From: Acidovorax benzenivorans
GTDB taxonomy: Bacteria > Pseudomonadota > Gammaproteobacteria > Burkholderiales > Burkholderiaceae_C
Length of the DNA: 64,000 bases
Direction of reading: 5' to 3'
Assembly (NCBI RefSeq): GCF_028680575.1
Contig: NZ_JAPCKI010000012.1
Span: 1-64,000 of the forward strand
Positions 9,901-18,141 of this stretch are shown here, in pieces (position 1 is the stretch's first letter; each line of letters begins with the position of its first letter). Under the pieces are notes generated by a model, which did not search any database, was not told the DNA's origin, and saw only the letters and a list, made by a program, of their open reading frames with translations. The translations under genes were made by a program, and so were the position numbers.

Positions 9901-10311
9901 TCAGAGCGACTTGTCGGCCATGTAATCCACGGCAGCCTTGACCTCGGCGTCGGTCAGGTTGGCAGCGCCCCCCTTGGCGGGCATCATGCCCTTGGCCCCG
10001 GTAAAGCCCTCGATCGCATGCTTGTACAGCGTGTCCTTGCCCTGGGCAATGCGCGGGCCCCAGTCGGCCTTGTCGCCTGGCTTGGGGGCACCGGCCACAC
10101 CGGCGGCATGGCACATGGCGCAGGTCTTGCCAAACACACTCTTGCCCAGTTCATTTTCTGCAGCAGCCGGGGCGGCAGGGGCCGCCGCTGGTGCTGGGGC
10201 CGACACCGCAGCGGGTGCAGCAGCCGGGGTGGGCTCCGACTTCTTGTCGCCACAACCGGCCAACAGTGCGGCCAAGATCGCTACGGCGACCATCACGGTT
10301 TTCTTTTGCAT
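9901..10311 (-). CDS. Lipoprotein cytochrome c (c5-like, 136 aa)
   Basis: Periplasmic monohaem electron carrier, probably membrane-tethered. Residues 1-19 are a lipoprotein signal ending in LLAGC, with C20 as lipidation site. An Ala/Pro-rich linker to about residue 51 follows, then one haem motif CAMCH (C64, C67, H68) and a distal Met within KGMMPAKGG. The fold resembles cytochrome c5/c555. The start at 10311 is preferred because AGGA lies eight bases upstream; ATG at 10320 abuts that site. It is co-transcribed with apbE and divergent from the nosZ run. A role in carrying electrons to NosZ is plausible and inferred from position. Confidence 0.9.
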   Translation of the reverse strand: MQKKTVMVAVAILAALLAGCGDKKSEPTPAAAPAAVSAPAPAAAPAAPAAAENELGKSVFGKTCAMCHAAGVAGAPKPGDKADWGPRIAQGKDTLYKHAIEGFTGAKGMMPAKGGAANLTDAEVKAAVDYMADKSL

Positions 10312-10490
10312 CGCATACATCCTGTTCATGGGGTTAAAAATTGCCTGAGAGGGCCTGCGAGCGCGCGTGCAACGCGCCCAAGACCTGGCCTGGAAAACCT
10401 CTAGGGGCATTGCACAGGCACCGCTTCAGACCGGTGCATTGACTGTAGGTGCAAGAAGCACTTTTGGGCAGGTGCGACCCCTGCCAAAAC

Positions 10491-10504
10491 ATGATCCAGA
10501 TCAA
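10491..10504. promoter_or_regulatory. FNR/DNR-type palindrome in the divergent nos control region
   Basis: ATGATCCAGATCAA matches the FNR consensus TTGAT-N4-ATCAA at nine of ten defined bases. It lies between the leftward cytochrome c/apbE pair and the rightward DUF2946-like/nosZ run, about 36 bases before the latter's first ATG. An AT-rich TATTAT at 10528 could be a -10 element. Oxygen- or NO-responsive control of N2O reduction is known for such boxes. Confidence 0.7.
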
Positions 10505-10539
10505 ATTGATTCATATTATGTGAATCTATTATCCACACC

Positions 10540-10896
10540 ATGCAAAGCCATCACACCCTGCGAACACTGCGCCTTTGGGTGCTGGCGTGGTTTGTCATGG
10601 CGCTGGGTGCAGCGGTGGCTTCTCCGCTGGTAGCACCCCGAAGTTTGGAGCTGGTCTGCTCCGGCTCCGGTGGCGCCCAGTTGGTGGTAAAGACCGCCGA
10701 GGGCCTGTTGGCGGCAGATGCCACAGCCCTCGATTGCCCTTTGTGCCTCGCAGCCGACACGCCACCCACCACCCCGCTCGCAGCAGCAACCACTGCCGCA
10801 GCCCCCACGTTCCAGCCCCGTTTTCACACATCACTTTCCGCACGCGACAGGGTGGCGCTCAGCCCCCCTGCACGCGCACCACCCCTTTTCAACTGA
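10540..10896 (+). CDS. Small secreted DUF2946-like protein (118 aa)
   Basis: Small exported or membrane-anchored protein resembling the DUF2946 family, which often occurs near copper-handling and nos genes. It has a basic start, one hydrophobic segment (residues about 11-28, WVLAWFVMALGAAVA), then LELVCSGSG and a DCPLC motif whose cysteines could bind metal. The C-terminal 40 residues are Ala/Pro-rich. It lies 21 bases before nosZ in the same direction and directly downstream of the FNR-type box, so it is probably the first gene of the nosZ transcript. A copper-related role is inference. If the TATTAT at 10528 is the -10, the message would be nearly leaderless. Confidence 0.7.
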   Translation: MQSHHTLRTLRLWVLAWFVMALGAAVASPLVAPRSLELVCSGSGGAQLVVKTAEGLLAADATALDCPLCLAADTPPTTPLAAATTAAAPTFQPRFHTSLSARDRVALSPPARAPPLFN

Positions 10897-10917
10897 GCGA
10901 TCCCAAAGAGGAAAACC

Positions 10918-12843
10918 ATGACCGAGAGAAAAGACAGCCCCCTTCCCACTGCTGGCCTGGGCCGACGCAGTTTCATCAACACGGCCGCCCTGGTAGGGCT
11001 GACCGCAGGCGTCGCCGCCTGCAACGAAAAGCCCAGCGCGGCAACGCCTGCGGCCCCCGCCCCGGCGGCACCTGCGGCCAGCCATGCCGCCGCTGGCGCC
11101 AGCGTGCACCTCAAGCCCGGCGAGCTGGACACCTATTACGGCCTCTGGAGCGGCGGCCACACCGGCGACATGCGCGTGCTGGGCCTGCCCTCGGGCCGCG
11201 AGATCACACGCATCCCTTGCTTCGTGCCTGACGCCCTGGTGGGCTGGGGCATCACCAACGAGTCCAAGGCCGTGATGGGCACCAAGGCCGATGGTCACCT
11301 CGAATACACGGTGGCTGATACCCACCACACACACGCCTCGTACAAGGATGGCAACTACGACGGTCGCTACGCCTGGATCAACGACAAGATCAACAGCCGC
11401 ATCGCCCGCATCCGCCTCGATTACTTCGTGTGCGACAAGATCACCAAGCTGCCCAACGTGCAGGGCTTCCACGGCATCTTCCCGGACAAGGCCGATCCGG
11501 TGGACCCGGCCATCAACTACACCACGCGCGTGTTCTGCGGCGGTGAGTTCGCCATTCCCCTGCCCAACACCGGCACGGAAGATTCCACCAAGTACCGCTC
11601 CATGTTCAGCTGCGTCGATGCAGAAACGATGGAAGTACGCTGGCAAGTGCTGATCGACGGCAACTGCGACCTGGTCGCCACGTCGTACGACGGCAAGCTG
11701 GCCGCCACCAACCAGTACAACGTGGAGATGGGCGCGAAGTACGAGGACATGATGTCTGCCGAACGCGACGCCTGCCTGTTCTTCAACGTGGGCCGCATCG
11801 AGGCCGCCGTGAAGGCCGGCAAGTTCAAGACCGTCGGCACCAGCAAGGTACCCGTGGTGGACGGCACCCATGAGGCCAACAAGGACCCCAAGACGGCCCT
11901 CACCGCGTACGTGTCGGTGCCCAAGAACCCCCACGGCGTGAACGCCAGCCCCGACGGCAAATACTTCATCTGCGCCGGCAAGCTCTCGCCCACCGGCACC
12001 GTGATCGAACTGGCCAAGGTGCTCGACTACTTTGAAGGCAAGCTCGAAAAGCTGGACTCCGCCATCGTGGCCGAAGTGGAGCTGGGCCTGGGCCCGCTGC
12101 ACACCGCGTTCGACGGCCGTGGCAATGCCTACACCACCCTGTTCCTGGACAGCCAGGTCGTGAAGTGGAACGTGGAGGCTGCCATCAAGTTCCACGCTGG
12201 CGACAAGACCGCGAAGTACGTGGTGGACCGCCTGGACGTGCAATACCAGCCCGGCCACTTGAACGCCTCGCAGTCCGAGACCAAGGCCGCCGACGGCAAG
12301 ATCCTGGCCGTGGGTTGCAAGTTCTCCAAGGACCGCTTCCTGCCTGTGGGCCCGCTGCACCCCGAGAACGAACAGCTCATCGACATCTCCGGCGAGAAGA
12401 TGGTGCTGCTGGCCGACCACCCCGTGCGCGGCGAGCCCCATGACTTCATCATCTTCAAGCGCGACTTGGTGCGCCCCAAGCAGGTCTACACGCTCGACGA
12501 GTTCCCGCTGGCGGTCAAAGACCCCAAGGAATCCGGCGTGTTCCGCAGCGGCAAGAAGGTCACCGTGAAGATGACCTCGCAAGCCCCGGCCTTCAGCCTG
12601 CGCGAGTTCAAGCTCAAGAAGGGTGACGAGGTCACGCTGATCCTGACCAACCTGGACAAGATCGAAGACTTGACCCACGGCTTTGCGATCCCGAACTACA
12701 ACGTGAACTTCATCGTGAACCCGCTGGAGACCAAGTCGGTGAGCTTTGTGGCCGACAAGCCTGGTGTGTTCTGGTGCTACTGCACGCACTTCTGCCATGC
12801 ACTCCACCTGGAAATGCGCACGCGGATGATTGTGGAAGCTTGA
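10918..12843 (+). CDS. nosZ: Nitrous-oxide reductase (641 aa)
   Basis: Periplasmic multicopper enzyme reducing N2O to N2, the last step of denitrification. The leader carries a twin-arginine motif (R16, R17 in GRRSFINTA), placing it with Tat-exported clade I enzymes. Histidines typical of CuZ are seen in DTHHTH, NPHGVNASPDG and LGPLHTAFDG. The C-terminal cupredoxin holds the CuA motif C622-x3-C626 with H630 and M633 (CTHFCHALHLEM). Unusually, the leader ends GVAAC, a plausible lipobox with C35, followed by an Ala/Pro-rich linker. An Asn-rich ribosome leader (AAGAGGAAA) precedes ATG 10918. The neighbours are the remaining nos genes. Confidence 0.98.
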   Translation: MTERKDSPLPTAGLGRRSFINTAALVGLTAGVAACNEKPSAATPAAPAPAAPAASHAAAGASVHLKPGELDTYYGLWSGGHTGDMRVLGLPSGREITRIPCFVPDALVGWGITNESKAVMGTKADGHLEYTVADTHHTHASYKDGNYDGRYAWINDKINSRIARIRLDYFVCDKITKLPNVQGFHGIFPDKADPVDPAINYTTRVFCGGEFAIPLPNTGTEDSTKYRSMFSCVDAETMEVRWQVLIDGNCDLVATSYDGKLAATNQYNVEMGAKYEDMMSAERDACLFFNVGRIEAAVKAGKFKTVGTSKVPVVDGTHEANKDPKTALTAYVSVPKNPHGVNASPDGKYFICAGKLSPTGTVIELAKVLDYFEGKLEKLDSAIVAEVELGLGPLHTAFDGRGNAYTTLFLDSQVVKWNVEAAIKFHAGDKTAKYVVDRLDVQYQPGHLNASQSETKAADGKILAVGCKFSKDRFLPVGPLHPENEQLIDISGEKMVLLADHPVRGEPHDFIIFKRDLVRPKQVYTLDEFPLAVKDPKESGVFRSGKKVTVKMTSQAPAFSLREFKLKKGDEVTLILTNLDKIEDLTHGFAIPNYNVNFIVNPLETKSVSFVADKPGVFWCYCTHFCHALHLEMRTRMIVEA

Positions 12844-12853
12844 TTCGGAGCAT

Positions 12854-12933
12854 CCCCCTGAGGCGCTGCGCGCCTTCCCCCTTCTCTCGGCTTCGCCGGG
12901 AAGGGGGACGCAGCCCTCGCTGCGGGGCGGCCC
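12854..12933. repeat. GC-rich dispersed hairpin repeat, nosZ-nosR copy
   Basis: It begins CCCCCTGAG, carries CTTCCCCCTTCTCTC and GGGAAGGGGGACG as opposing arms, and ends in GCGGCCC. The copy at 17985-18066 has the same order of blocks. The arms can form a strong stem in RNA, but no T-run follows. Confidence 0.75.
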
Positions 12934-13084
12934 TTGCTCGGCTGCCCTCGCTTGGGCCGCGCCAGTTGCGCAGATTGCGCTTGTTACGGATCGCATTTGA
13001 GACATCCTCCAACCGTTCGGACTGAGCTTGTCGAAGCCCTGCGCAGCGCTCTGTGATGGCACATCTGTGAATTCTGAGCAGATA

Positions 13085-13138
13085 TTTGAATGAAATTGGC
13101 CGCTAGCGCTTGATAGATAAGCGCCAGCAGCTATCAAA
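13085..13138. repeat. Dispersed AGCGCTT-type repeat, copy 2 (clean reference copy)
   Basis: This 54-base element holds CTAGCGCTTGAT and ATAAGCGC cores followed by AGCTATCAA. It matches the copy inside fdsA (41287-41340) at 48 of 54 positions by direct comparison. It lies immediately upstream of nosR. Confidence 0.85.
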
Positions 13139-13149
13139 AAGATAGTCCC

Positions 13150-15771
13150 ATGATTTCCCTCCGTCGGCAGTTCGCCACGCTTCTTCTGGTCTTGTTGGCA
13201 GCCCTTTGGCTAGCGCCGCGCGCGCATGCTGCGGCAGGCGCCTACGAGGCCGAGCTGCCTGCGGAACTCGCTACCGCGCGCGACATGTGCGCGCTGGTGC
13301 CGTGCAAGGACGTGTTTCCCGGCGCCAGTCATTTTTCTGAACGCAAGGGCCAGCCGCCCTACGTGGAGGCCTACGACAACAACAGTGCCCAGAAGAAGCT
13401 GCTGGGCTATGTGATGCTGTCTACCGACATCACGGACACCCCGGCCTACTCGGGCAAGCCCGTGGTCACGCTGATCGGCATGGACAAAGAGGGCCGCTTT
13501 GTGGGCGTGAAGGTGCTCAAGCATTCCGAGCCCATCCTGCTGCTGGGCATCCCAGAATCCGCGCTGCTCAAGTTCAACGCCCAGTACCTGGGCAAGTCGG
13601 TGGCCGACAAGATCGAGGTGGGCCAGTCGCGCCCCGACGAAAACGTGCTGGGCCTGGACGCCATCTCGGGCGCCACCGTCACCGTCATCGCGCAGAACCA
13701 GGTCATGATGGCCTCGGGCTCCGCCGTGGCGCGGCAGGTGGGCATCCTCGCGCCCACGGTGCGCGAACCGGCCCGTTATGCAGAAACCGGCAAGCGCCTG
13801 ACCTGGGCTGAACTGGTGCAACAAGGCACCGTGCAGCGCCTGCGGGTGGCGCCCGAACAAGTGGGGCTGGACAAAGGCCCTGAGCCCTTCATCGAGCTGT
13901 GGTTTGGCGACCTGAACCACCCCGACCTGGGCAGGAGCGTGCTGGGCGAGAACGGCTGGAACAACCTGCGCCTGCAGCTCAAGGAGGGCGAACACGCCTT
14001 CTTCATCATCCGCACCGGCGGCAAGGAATCGTTCAAGGGCTCGGGCTTTGTGCGCGGCGGCATCTATGACCGCGTGCAGGTGCGCCAGGGGGCGGATTCG
14101 TTCACCTTCCGCGACCTGGACGCACTCAACCTGTATGGCATTGAGGCCGCAGGCGCGCCCAGCTACAACGAGTCGGTCATCTTCATCATCCGCTCCAGTG
14201 CGTTCTCGGCGGCCTATCCGTGGAAGCTGAGCTTTCTGGGCAACCGCGTGGACCGCGCCACGGGGGCGCGCAGCTTCACCAGCTTCGACACGCCCTACTG
14301 GCTGCCCGCCGCCACGCTGCAAGGCGGGCGCCCCACCATCAACGAGCCCGACGCTCCGTGGGTGCGCGTGTGGAAGTCGCGCGCCGTCGAGATCGCACTG
14401 TTCGCCGTGCTGCTGATCGCCGTGACCGTGGTGTACGCCCTGCGCGAGAAGCTCACGCGCCTGTCCACCCACAAGAACAAGTGGCCCGTCAACGGCTTCA
14501 AGTACATCTGCTGGGCACTCGCCGTGTTCTGGATCGGCTTTGGCGCCATGGCGCAGCCCTCCATCACGCAGGTGCTGACCTGGTTCCACTCGCTGCTGTT
14601 CCAGTGGACCTGGTCGCTGTTCCTGTCCGATCCATTCATCTTCCTGTTCTGGATCTTCATCATCGTCACCGTCTTCCTGTTCGGGCGTGGCCTGTTCTGC
14701 GGCTGGATGTGTCCGTTCGGCTCGCTGCAGGAAGCGATCTACAAGGTCGCCAGGCTGGTGGGTCTCAAGCGGTTCCAGACCCAGCTGCCGCAAAAGTGGC
14801 ACGACCGGCTCAAGTGGGTCAAGTACGCGGTGTTCTTCGCTCTGCTGGTGGTGTCGATGTTCTCTATGGGCTTGGCTGAAAAGCTGGCCGAGGTAGAGCC
14901 GTTCAAGACCACCTTCCTGGTCGGCGTGATGAACCGCGCCTGGCCCTACAGCCTGTTTGTGGCGGCCATCCTGGGCGTGTCAATCTTCATCGAGCGGCCG
15001 TACTGCAAATACATCTGCCCACTGGGCGCCTCGCTGGCCATGCCCAGCACGTTCCGGTGGTTTGGCCTCAAGCGCAAGCAGGACTGCAACAGCTGCAAGG
15101 CCTGCGCCGTGGGCTGCGGCGCACAGGCGATTGACGCCGATGGCCGCATCGACCACCGCGAATGCCTACACTGCCTGGACTGCATGATTCTCTACACCGA
15201 CACCAAGGGCTGCCCGCCCCTGGCCAAGGAGCGCAAGCGCCGCGAAAAGGACGGCCTGGAAATCACGCCCATCGGCGCCAATGGCTATTTCATCCCGATC
15301 CACCCCGCCACCGTGCAGGACCAGATCTCGGCCAAGGCCGCCAAGGGCCCCGACCCACGCATGCCCACTGTGCCTGCACACCCCGCCCACAAGGCTGGAA
15401 GCCAAGGTCTGCGCTGGATCTGGCTGGAGCTGGTGGATCACCTGTGGCCCTGGAGCCGCGAAGGCTGGGCATCAGGCCGTGGCCTGCAAATGGCAGGCGT
15501 CTCGCTGGCCATCGCCGCCAGCGTGGCCTGGGTGATGACCGCCCTGGGCACGTTGTCGTCGGGCGCCATCATTGGCTGGTGGTTTGGCTGGAGCGTGTAC
15601 GAGGTGCTGATCCGCCTGTCGGGCAAGCGCTATGTGAAGGATGGCCCGTGGTGGCGCGACCAGTACCGCCGGGCGGGCGTGATGGACATGCTGAGCTACG
15701 TGGGCTTCAAAAACCTGCTGATCGGCGCAGCACTCTTCCTGGCCATCAAGACCGTGGTGGGGTTGGCGTGA
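13150..15771 (+). CDS. nosR: Nitrous oxide reductase regulator/electron donor, flavo-iron-sulfur membrane protein (873 aa)
   Basis: Inner-membrane protein needed for nosZ expression and for electron flow from quinol to NosZ. After a signal peptide (about residues 1-27) comes a periplasmic FMN-binding domain with flavinylation motif DAISGATVT (D170; acceptor Thr178). A transmembrane region follows. The cytoplasmic motifs are C517-x3-CP (CGWMCPFG) and C619-x3-CP (CKYICPLG), then two 4Fe-4S ferredoxin motifs from C646 (CNSCKACAVGC) and C672 (CLHCLDC). At 873 residues it exceeds the usual 700-780; the excess is a C-terminal part with further membrane segments. Its stop overlaps the nosD start by one base. 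Confidence 0.96.
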   Translation: MISLRRQFATLLLVLLAALWLAPRAHAAAGAYEAELPAELATARDMCALVPCKDVFPGASHFSERKGQPPYVEAYDNNSAQKKLLGYVMLSTDITDTPAYSGKPVVTLIGMDKEGRFVGVKVLKHSEPILLLGIPESALLKFNAQYLGKSVADKIEVGQSRPDENVLGLDAISGATVTVIAQNQVMMASGSAVARQVGILAPTVREPARYAETGKRLTWAELVQQGTVQRLRVAPEQVGLDKGPEPFIELWFGDLNHPDLGRSVLGENGWNNLRLQLKEGEHAFFIIRTGGKESFKGSGFVRGGIYDRVQVRQGADSFTFRDLDALNLYGIEAAGAPSYNESVIFIIRSSAFSAAYPWKLSFLGNRVDRATGARSFTSFDTPYWLPAATLQGGRPTINEPDAPWVRVWKSRAVEIALFAVLLIAVTVVYALREKLTRLSTHKNKWPVNGFKYICWALAVFWIGFGAMAQPSITQVLTWFHSLLFQWTWSLFLSDPFIFLFWIFIIVTVFLFGRGLFCGWMCPFGSLQEAIYKVARLVGLKRFQTQLPQKWHDRLKWVKYAVFFALLVVSMFSMGLAEKLAEVEPFKTTFLVGVMNRAWPYSLFVAAILGVSIFIERPYCKYICPLGASLAMPSTFRWFGLKRKQDCNSCKACAVGCGAQAIDADGRIDHRECLHCLDCMILYTDTKGCPPLAKERKRREKDGLEITPIGANGYFIPIHPATVQDQISAKAAKGPDPRMPTVPAHPAHKAGSQGLRWIWLELVDHLWPWSREGWASGRGLQMAGVSLAIAASVAWVMTALGTLSSGAIIGWWFGWSVYEVLIRLSGKRYVKDGPWWRDQYRRAGVMDMLSYVGFKNLLIGAALFLAIKTVVGLA

Positions 15772-17057
15772 TGAAGCCCCCCCTTGCTGCCACCGCATTC
15801 ACCGCATTCGTGGCGCTGGCTGCGTGCCTGGTGGCCCTGCCCGCCCACGCTGCCACCGTTCAGGTGCGCCCCGGGCAAGACCTGCAGGCCGCCATCAAGG
15901 CCGCCGCGCCGGGTGACACGGTGGAGGTGCAGCGTGGCTTCTACCGCGTGAACCTGCGCATCGACAAGGCCCTGACCCTGCGCGGCATCGACCGCCCCAC
16001 GCTCAGCGGCGGCCAGACGGGCGACACCATCCGCGTCACCGCGCCCGACGTGGTGATCGAAGGCCTGATCGTGCGCGACTCGGGCACCAGCCTCAAGGAC
16101 CAGAACGCGGGCATCTACATCTTCCCTGGCGCGCACCGCTCTGTGGTGCGCAACAACGACCTCACCTACAACCTGTTCGGCCTGTGGATCGAGAAGGCCA
16201 ACGACGTGCAGGTGCTGCACAACACCATCACCGGCCTGCGCGACGTGGGCTCGTCGCAGCGCGGCAACGGGGTGCAGCTGTACAACACCACGGGCGCGCG
16301 CATTGAGGGCAACCACATCAGCTTTGTGCGCGACGCGCTGTACGTGGACGTGTCGCACCACGCCGTGTTTCGCGGCAACCGGCTGCACCACAGCCGCTAC
16401 GGCACGCACTACATGAACTCCTACTACAACCTGTGGGAGGACAACGACACCTACTACAACCGGGGCGGCCTGGCGTTGATGGAGGTGCGCGACCAGGTGG
16501 TGCGCAACAACCGCGCCTGGGGTAACAGTGACCACGGCATCATGCTGCGCACCATGCAGGACTCGGTGATCGAGAACAACGTGGTGGCCGAGAACAACCG
16601 GGGCTTCTTCATCTATGACGTGGAGTACGTCACCCTGCGCGGCAACCTCGTCACACGCAATACCGTGGGCGTGCACCTGTCGGCGGGCTCCACCCGCAAC
16701 AAGGTCGAAGGCAACGACTTCATCGGCAACCGCGAGCAGGTGCGCTATGTGGGCGCCCGCGACGAGCGCTGGGGCACCGAGGGCGGCAACCACTGGAGCA
16801 ACTACCTGGGCTGGGACCGCGACGGCAACGGCGTGGGCGACGTGCCCTACGAAGCCAACGACATGGTGGACCGCTTGACCTGGCGCCACCCCACCATCAA
16901 GCTGCTGCTGGCCAGCCCTGCCGTGCAGGCCCTGCGCCTGGTGGGCCAACAGTTTCCGGTGCTGCGCGTGCCCACCGTGGTGGACCCCAAGCCCCGCATG
17001 CAACCGAACCAACCCCAACGGAATTTTCAGCGTGACACGCAACCCACCCCCCATTGA
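15771..17057 (+). CDS. nosD: Periplasmic copper-site maturation protein NosD (428 aa)
   Basis: Periplasmic protein needed to assemble the CuZ site of NosZ, working with the NosFY ABC transporter. A signal peptide ends near AHA at residues 27-29. The rest is a right-handed beta-helix of CASH/PbH1 repeats, visible as recurrent asparagine ladders such as VVRNNDLTYNLFG, VLHNTITGL, IEGNHISFV and VEGNDFIGN. The conserved tail HWSNYLGWDRDGNGVGDVPY ends the helix. Length is normal. The start ATG shares its A with the nosR stop, and the 3' end overlaps nosF by 26 bases, so translation of nosR, nosD and nosF is coupled. Confidence 0.95.
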   Translation: MKPPLAATAFTAFVALAACLVALPAHAATVQVRPGQDLQAAIKAAAPGDTVEVQRGFYRVNLRIDKALTLRGIDRPTLSGGQTGDTIRVTAPDVVIEGLIVRDSGTSLKDQNAGIYIFPGAHRSVVRNNDLTYNLFGLWIEKANDVQVLHNTITGLRDVGSSQRGNGVQLYNTTGARIEGNHISFVRDALYVDVSHHAVFRGNRLHHSRYGTHYMNSYYNLWEDNDTYYNRGGLALMEVRDQVVRNNRAWGNSDHGIMLRTMQDSVIENNVVAENNRGFFIYDVEYVTLRGNLVTRNTVGVHLSAGSTRNKVEGNDFIGNREQVRYVGARDERWGTEGGNHWSNYLGWDRDGNGVGDVPYEANDMVDRLTWRHPTIKLLLASPAVQALRLVGQQFPVLRVPTVVDPKPRMQPNQPQRNFQRDTQPTPH

Positions 17058-17976
17058 CCTGAGCGAGCCCCCCGCCATCGAGGTGCGGGGCGTGCACAAG
17101 CACTACGGTGCACTGCACGCCGTGGACGGCATCGACCTGCGCATCGCACGCGGCGAGATCTTTGGCCTCATCGGCCACAACGGCGCGGGCAAGAGCACGC
17201 TGTTCAAGATGATCCTGGGCCTGGTGCCCGCCACCTCGGGCGAGATCCGGGTGGGCGGCGCCACCGTGCAGGGCCGCGACTTTCGCGCCGCGCGCCGCCA
17301 CCTGGGCTACCTGCCCGAGAACGTGGTGCTGTACGACAACCTGAGCGGGCTGGAGACGCTGCACTTTTTTGCCCGCCTCAAGGGTGCACCCCTGGCGCAA
17401 TGCCCCGCATTGCTCGAACAAGTGGGCCTGGCCCACGCGGGCAAGCGCCCCGTGCGTGAATACTCCAAGGGCATGCGCCAGCGCCTCGGGTTTGCCCAAG
17501 CGCTGCTGGGCGAGCCCCAGGTGCTGCTGCTGGACGAGCCCACCAATGGCCTGGACCCGCAGGCCATCCGCGACTTCTACGCCACGCTACGCGGCCTGCA
17601 GGCCCGGGGCGTGACCATCGTCATCACCTCGCACATCCTGGCCGAGCTGCAGGAGCGCGTGGACCGCCTGGCCATCCTGGCCGCAGGCAAGCTGCAGGCC
17701 CTGGGCAGCGTGCAGGCGCTGCGCGAACAGACGCATATGCCCCTGTCCATCGACCTCACACTGGCCACAGCCGACCAGGCAGCAGGTGTGCTGGCACTGG
17801 CCCCCCTGCCGGGCGTTACCACCAACACGACACCCGACGGCCTGCACGTGGACTGCCCCCGCAGCGCCAAGATGGCCGTGCTGGCCGCATTGGCGCCGCT
17901 GGGCACGCGGCTGCTGGATGTGAATATCCACGAGCCTTCGCTCGAAGACGTGTACTTCGGGCTGCGCGAGTCATGA
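17032..17976 (+). CDS. nosF: ABC transporter ATP-binding protein NosF (314 aa)
   Basis: Cytoplasmic ATPase of the NosFY transporter, which with NosD supplies the sulfur/copper centre of NosZ. Walker A is GHNGAGKST, the signature loop is YSKGMRQRLGFAQALLG (a variant of LSGGQ), and Walker B is VLLLDEPTNGLDP. A switch His is present in VITSHILAE. The C-terminal 80 residues are a NosF-type extension. It begins with GTG at 17032 inside the end of nosD, with GGAA about nine bases upstream. After its stop, 165 bases of repeat sequence separate it from nosY. Confidence 0.95.
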   Translation: MTRNPPPIDLSEPPAIEVRGVHKHYGALHAVDGIDLRIARGEIFGLIGHNGAGKSTLFKMILGLVPATSGEIRVGGATVQGRDFRAARRHLGYLPENVVLYDNLSGLETLHFFARLKGAPLAQCPALLEQVGLAHAGKRPVREYSKGMRQRLGFAQALLGEPQVLLLDEPTNGLDPQAIRDFYATLRGLQARGVTIVITSHILAELQERVDRLAILAAGKLQALGSVQALREQTHMPLSIDLTLATADQAAGVLALAPLPGVTTNTTPDGLHVDCPRSAKMAVLAALAPLGTRLLDVNIHEPSLEDVYFGLRES

Positions 17977-17984
17977 AGCGACAA

Positions 17985-18066
17985 CCCCCTGAGCGGCTGC
18001 GCCGCTTCCCCCTTCTCTCACGCTGCGCGTGGGAAGAGGGACGCCGCCCGTGCGGCGGAGCGGCCC
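17985..18066. repeat. GC-rich dispersed hairpin repeat, nosF-nosY copy
   Basis: Second copy of the element at 12854-12933: CCCCCTGAG, then CTTCCCCCTTCTCTC, GGGAAGAGGGACG and GCGGCCC in the same order and spacing, with loop changes. It splits nosF from nosY, two genes whose products form one transporter. Confidence 0.75.
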
Positions 18067-18141
18067 GTGCACGGCGGCCCTGGCCCAGCATGCGCCAGTT
18101 TCAACAGCCGCTGGCGGCTTGCAACCCAACGGATCACTGAT

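Larger units (their letters stand above)
12844..13149. other. nosZ-nosR intercistronic gap made of dispersed repeats
   Basis: No gene is visible. The gap consists of a GC-rich hairpin repeat (12854-12933), a GAGCTTGTCGAAGCCCTG-type element (about 13016-13042) and a clean AGCGCTT-type repeat (13085-13138) that ends about ten bases before the nosR start. Confidence 0.6.

Noticed and set aside
12854..12933. Terminator directly after nosZ
   Set aside because: The hairpin is strong but has no T-run, and the same element occurs inside the nosF-nosY pair. It was called a dispersed repeat instead.
10831..13137. 768-codon open frame antisense to nosZ
   Set aside because: It runs opposite a fully recognisable nosZ, has biased composition and no domain, and includes repeat sequence at its start.
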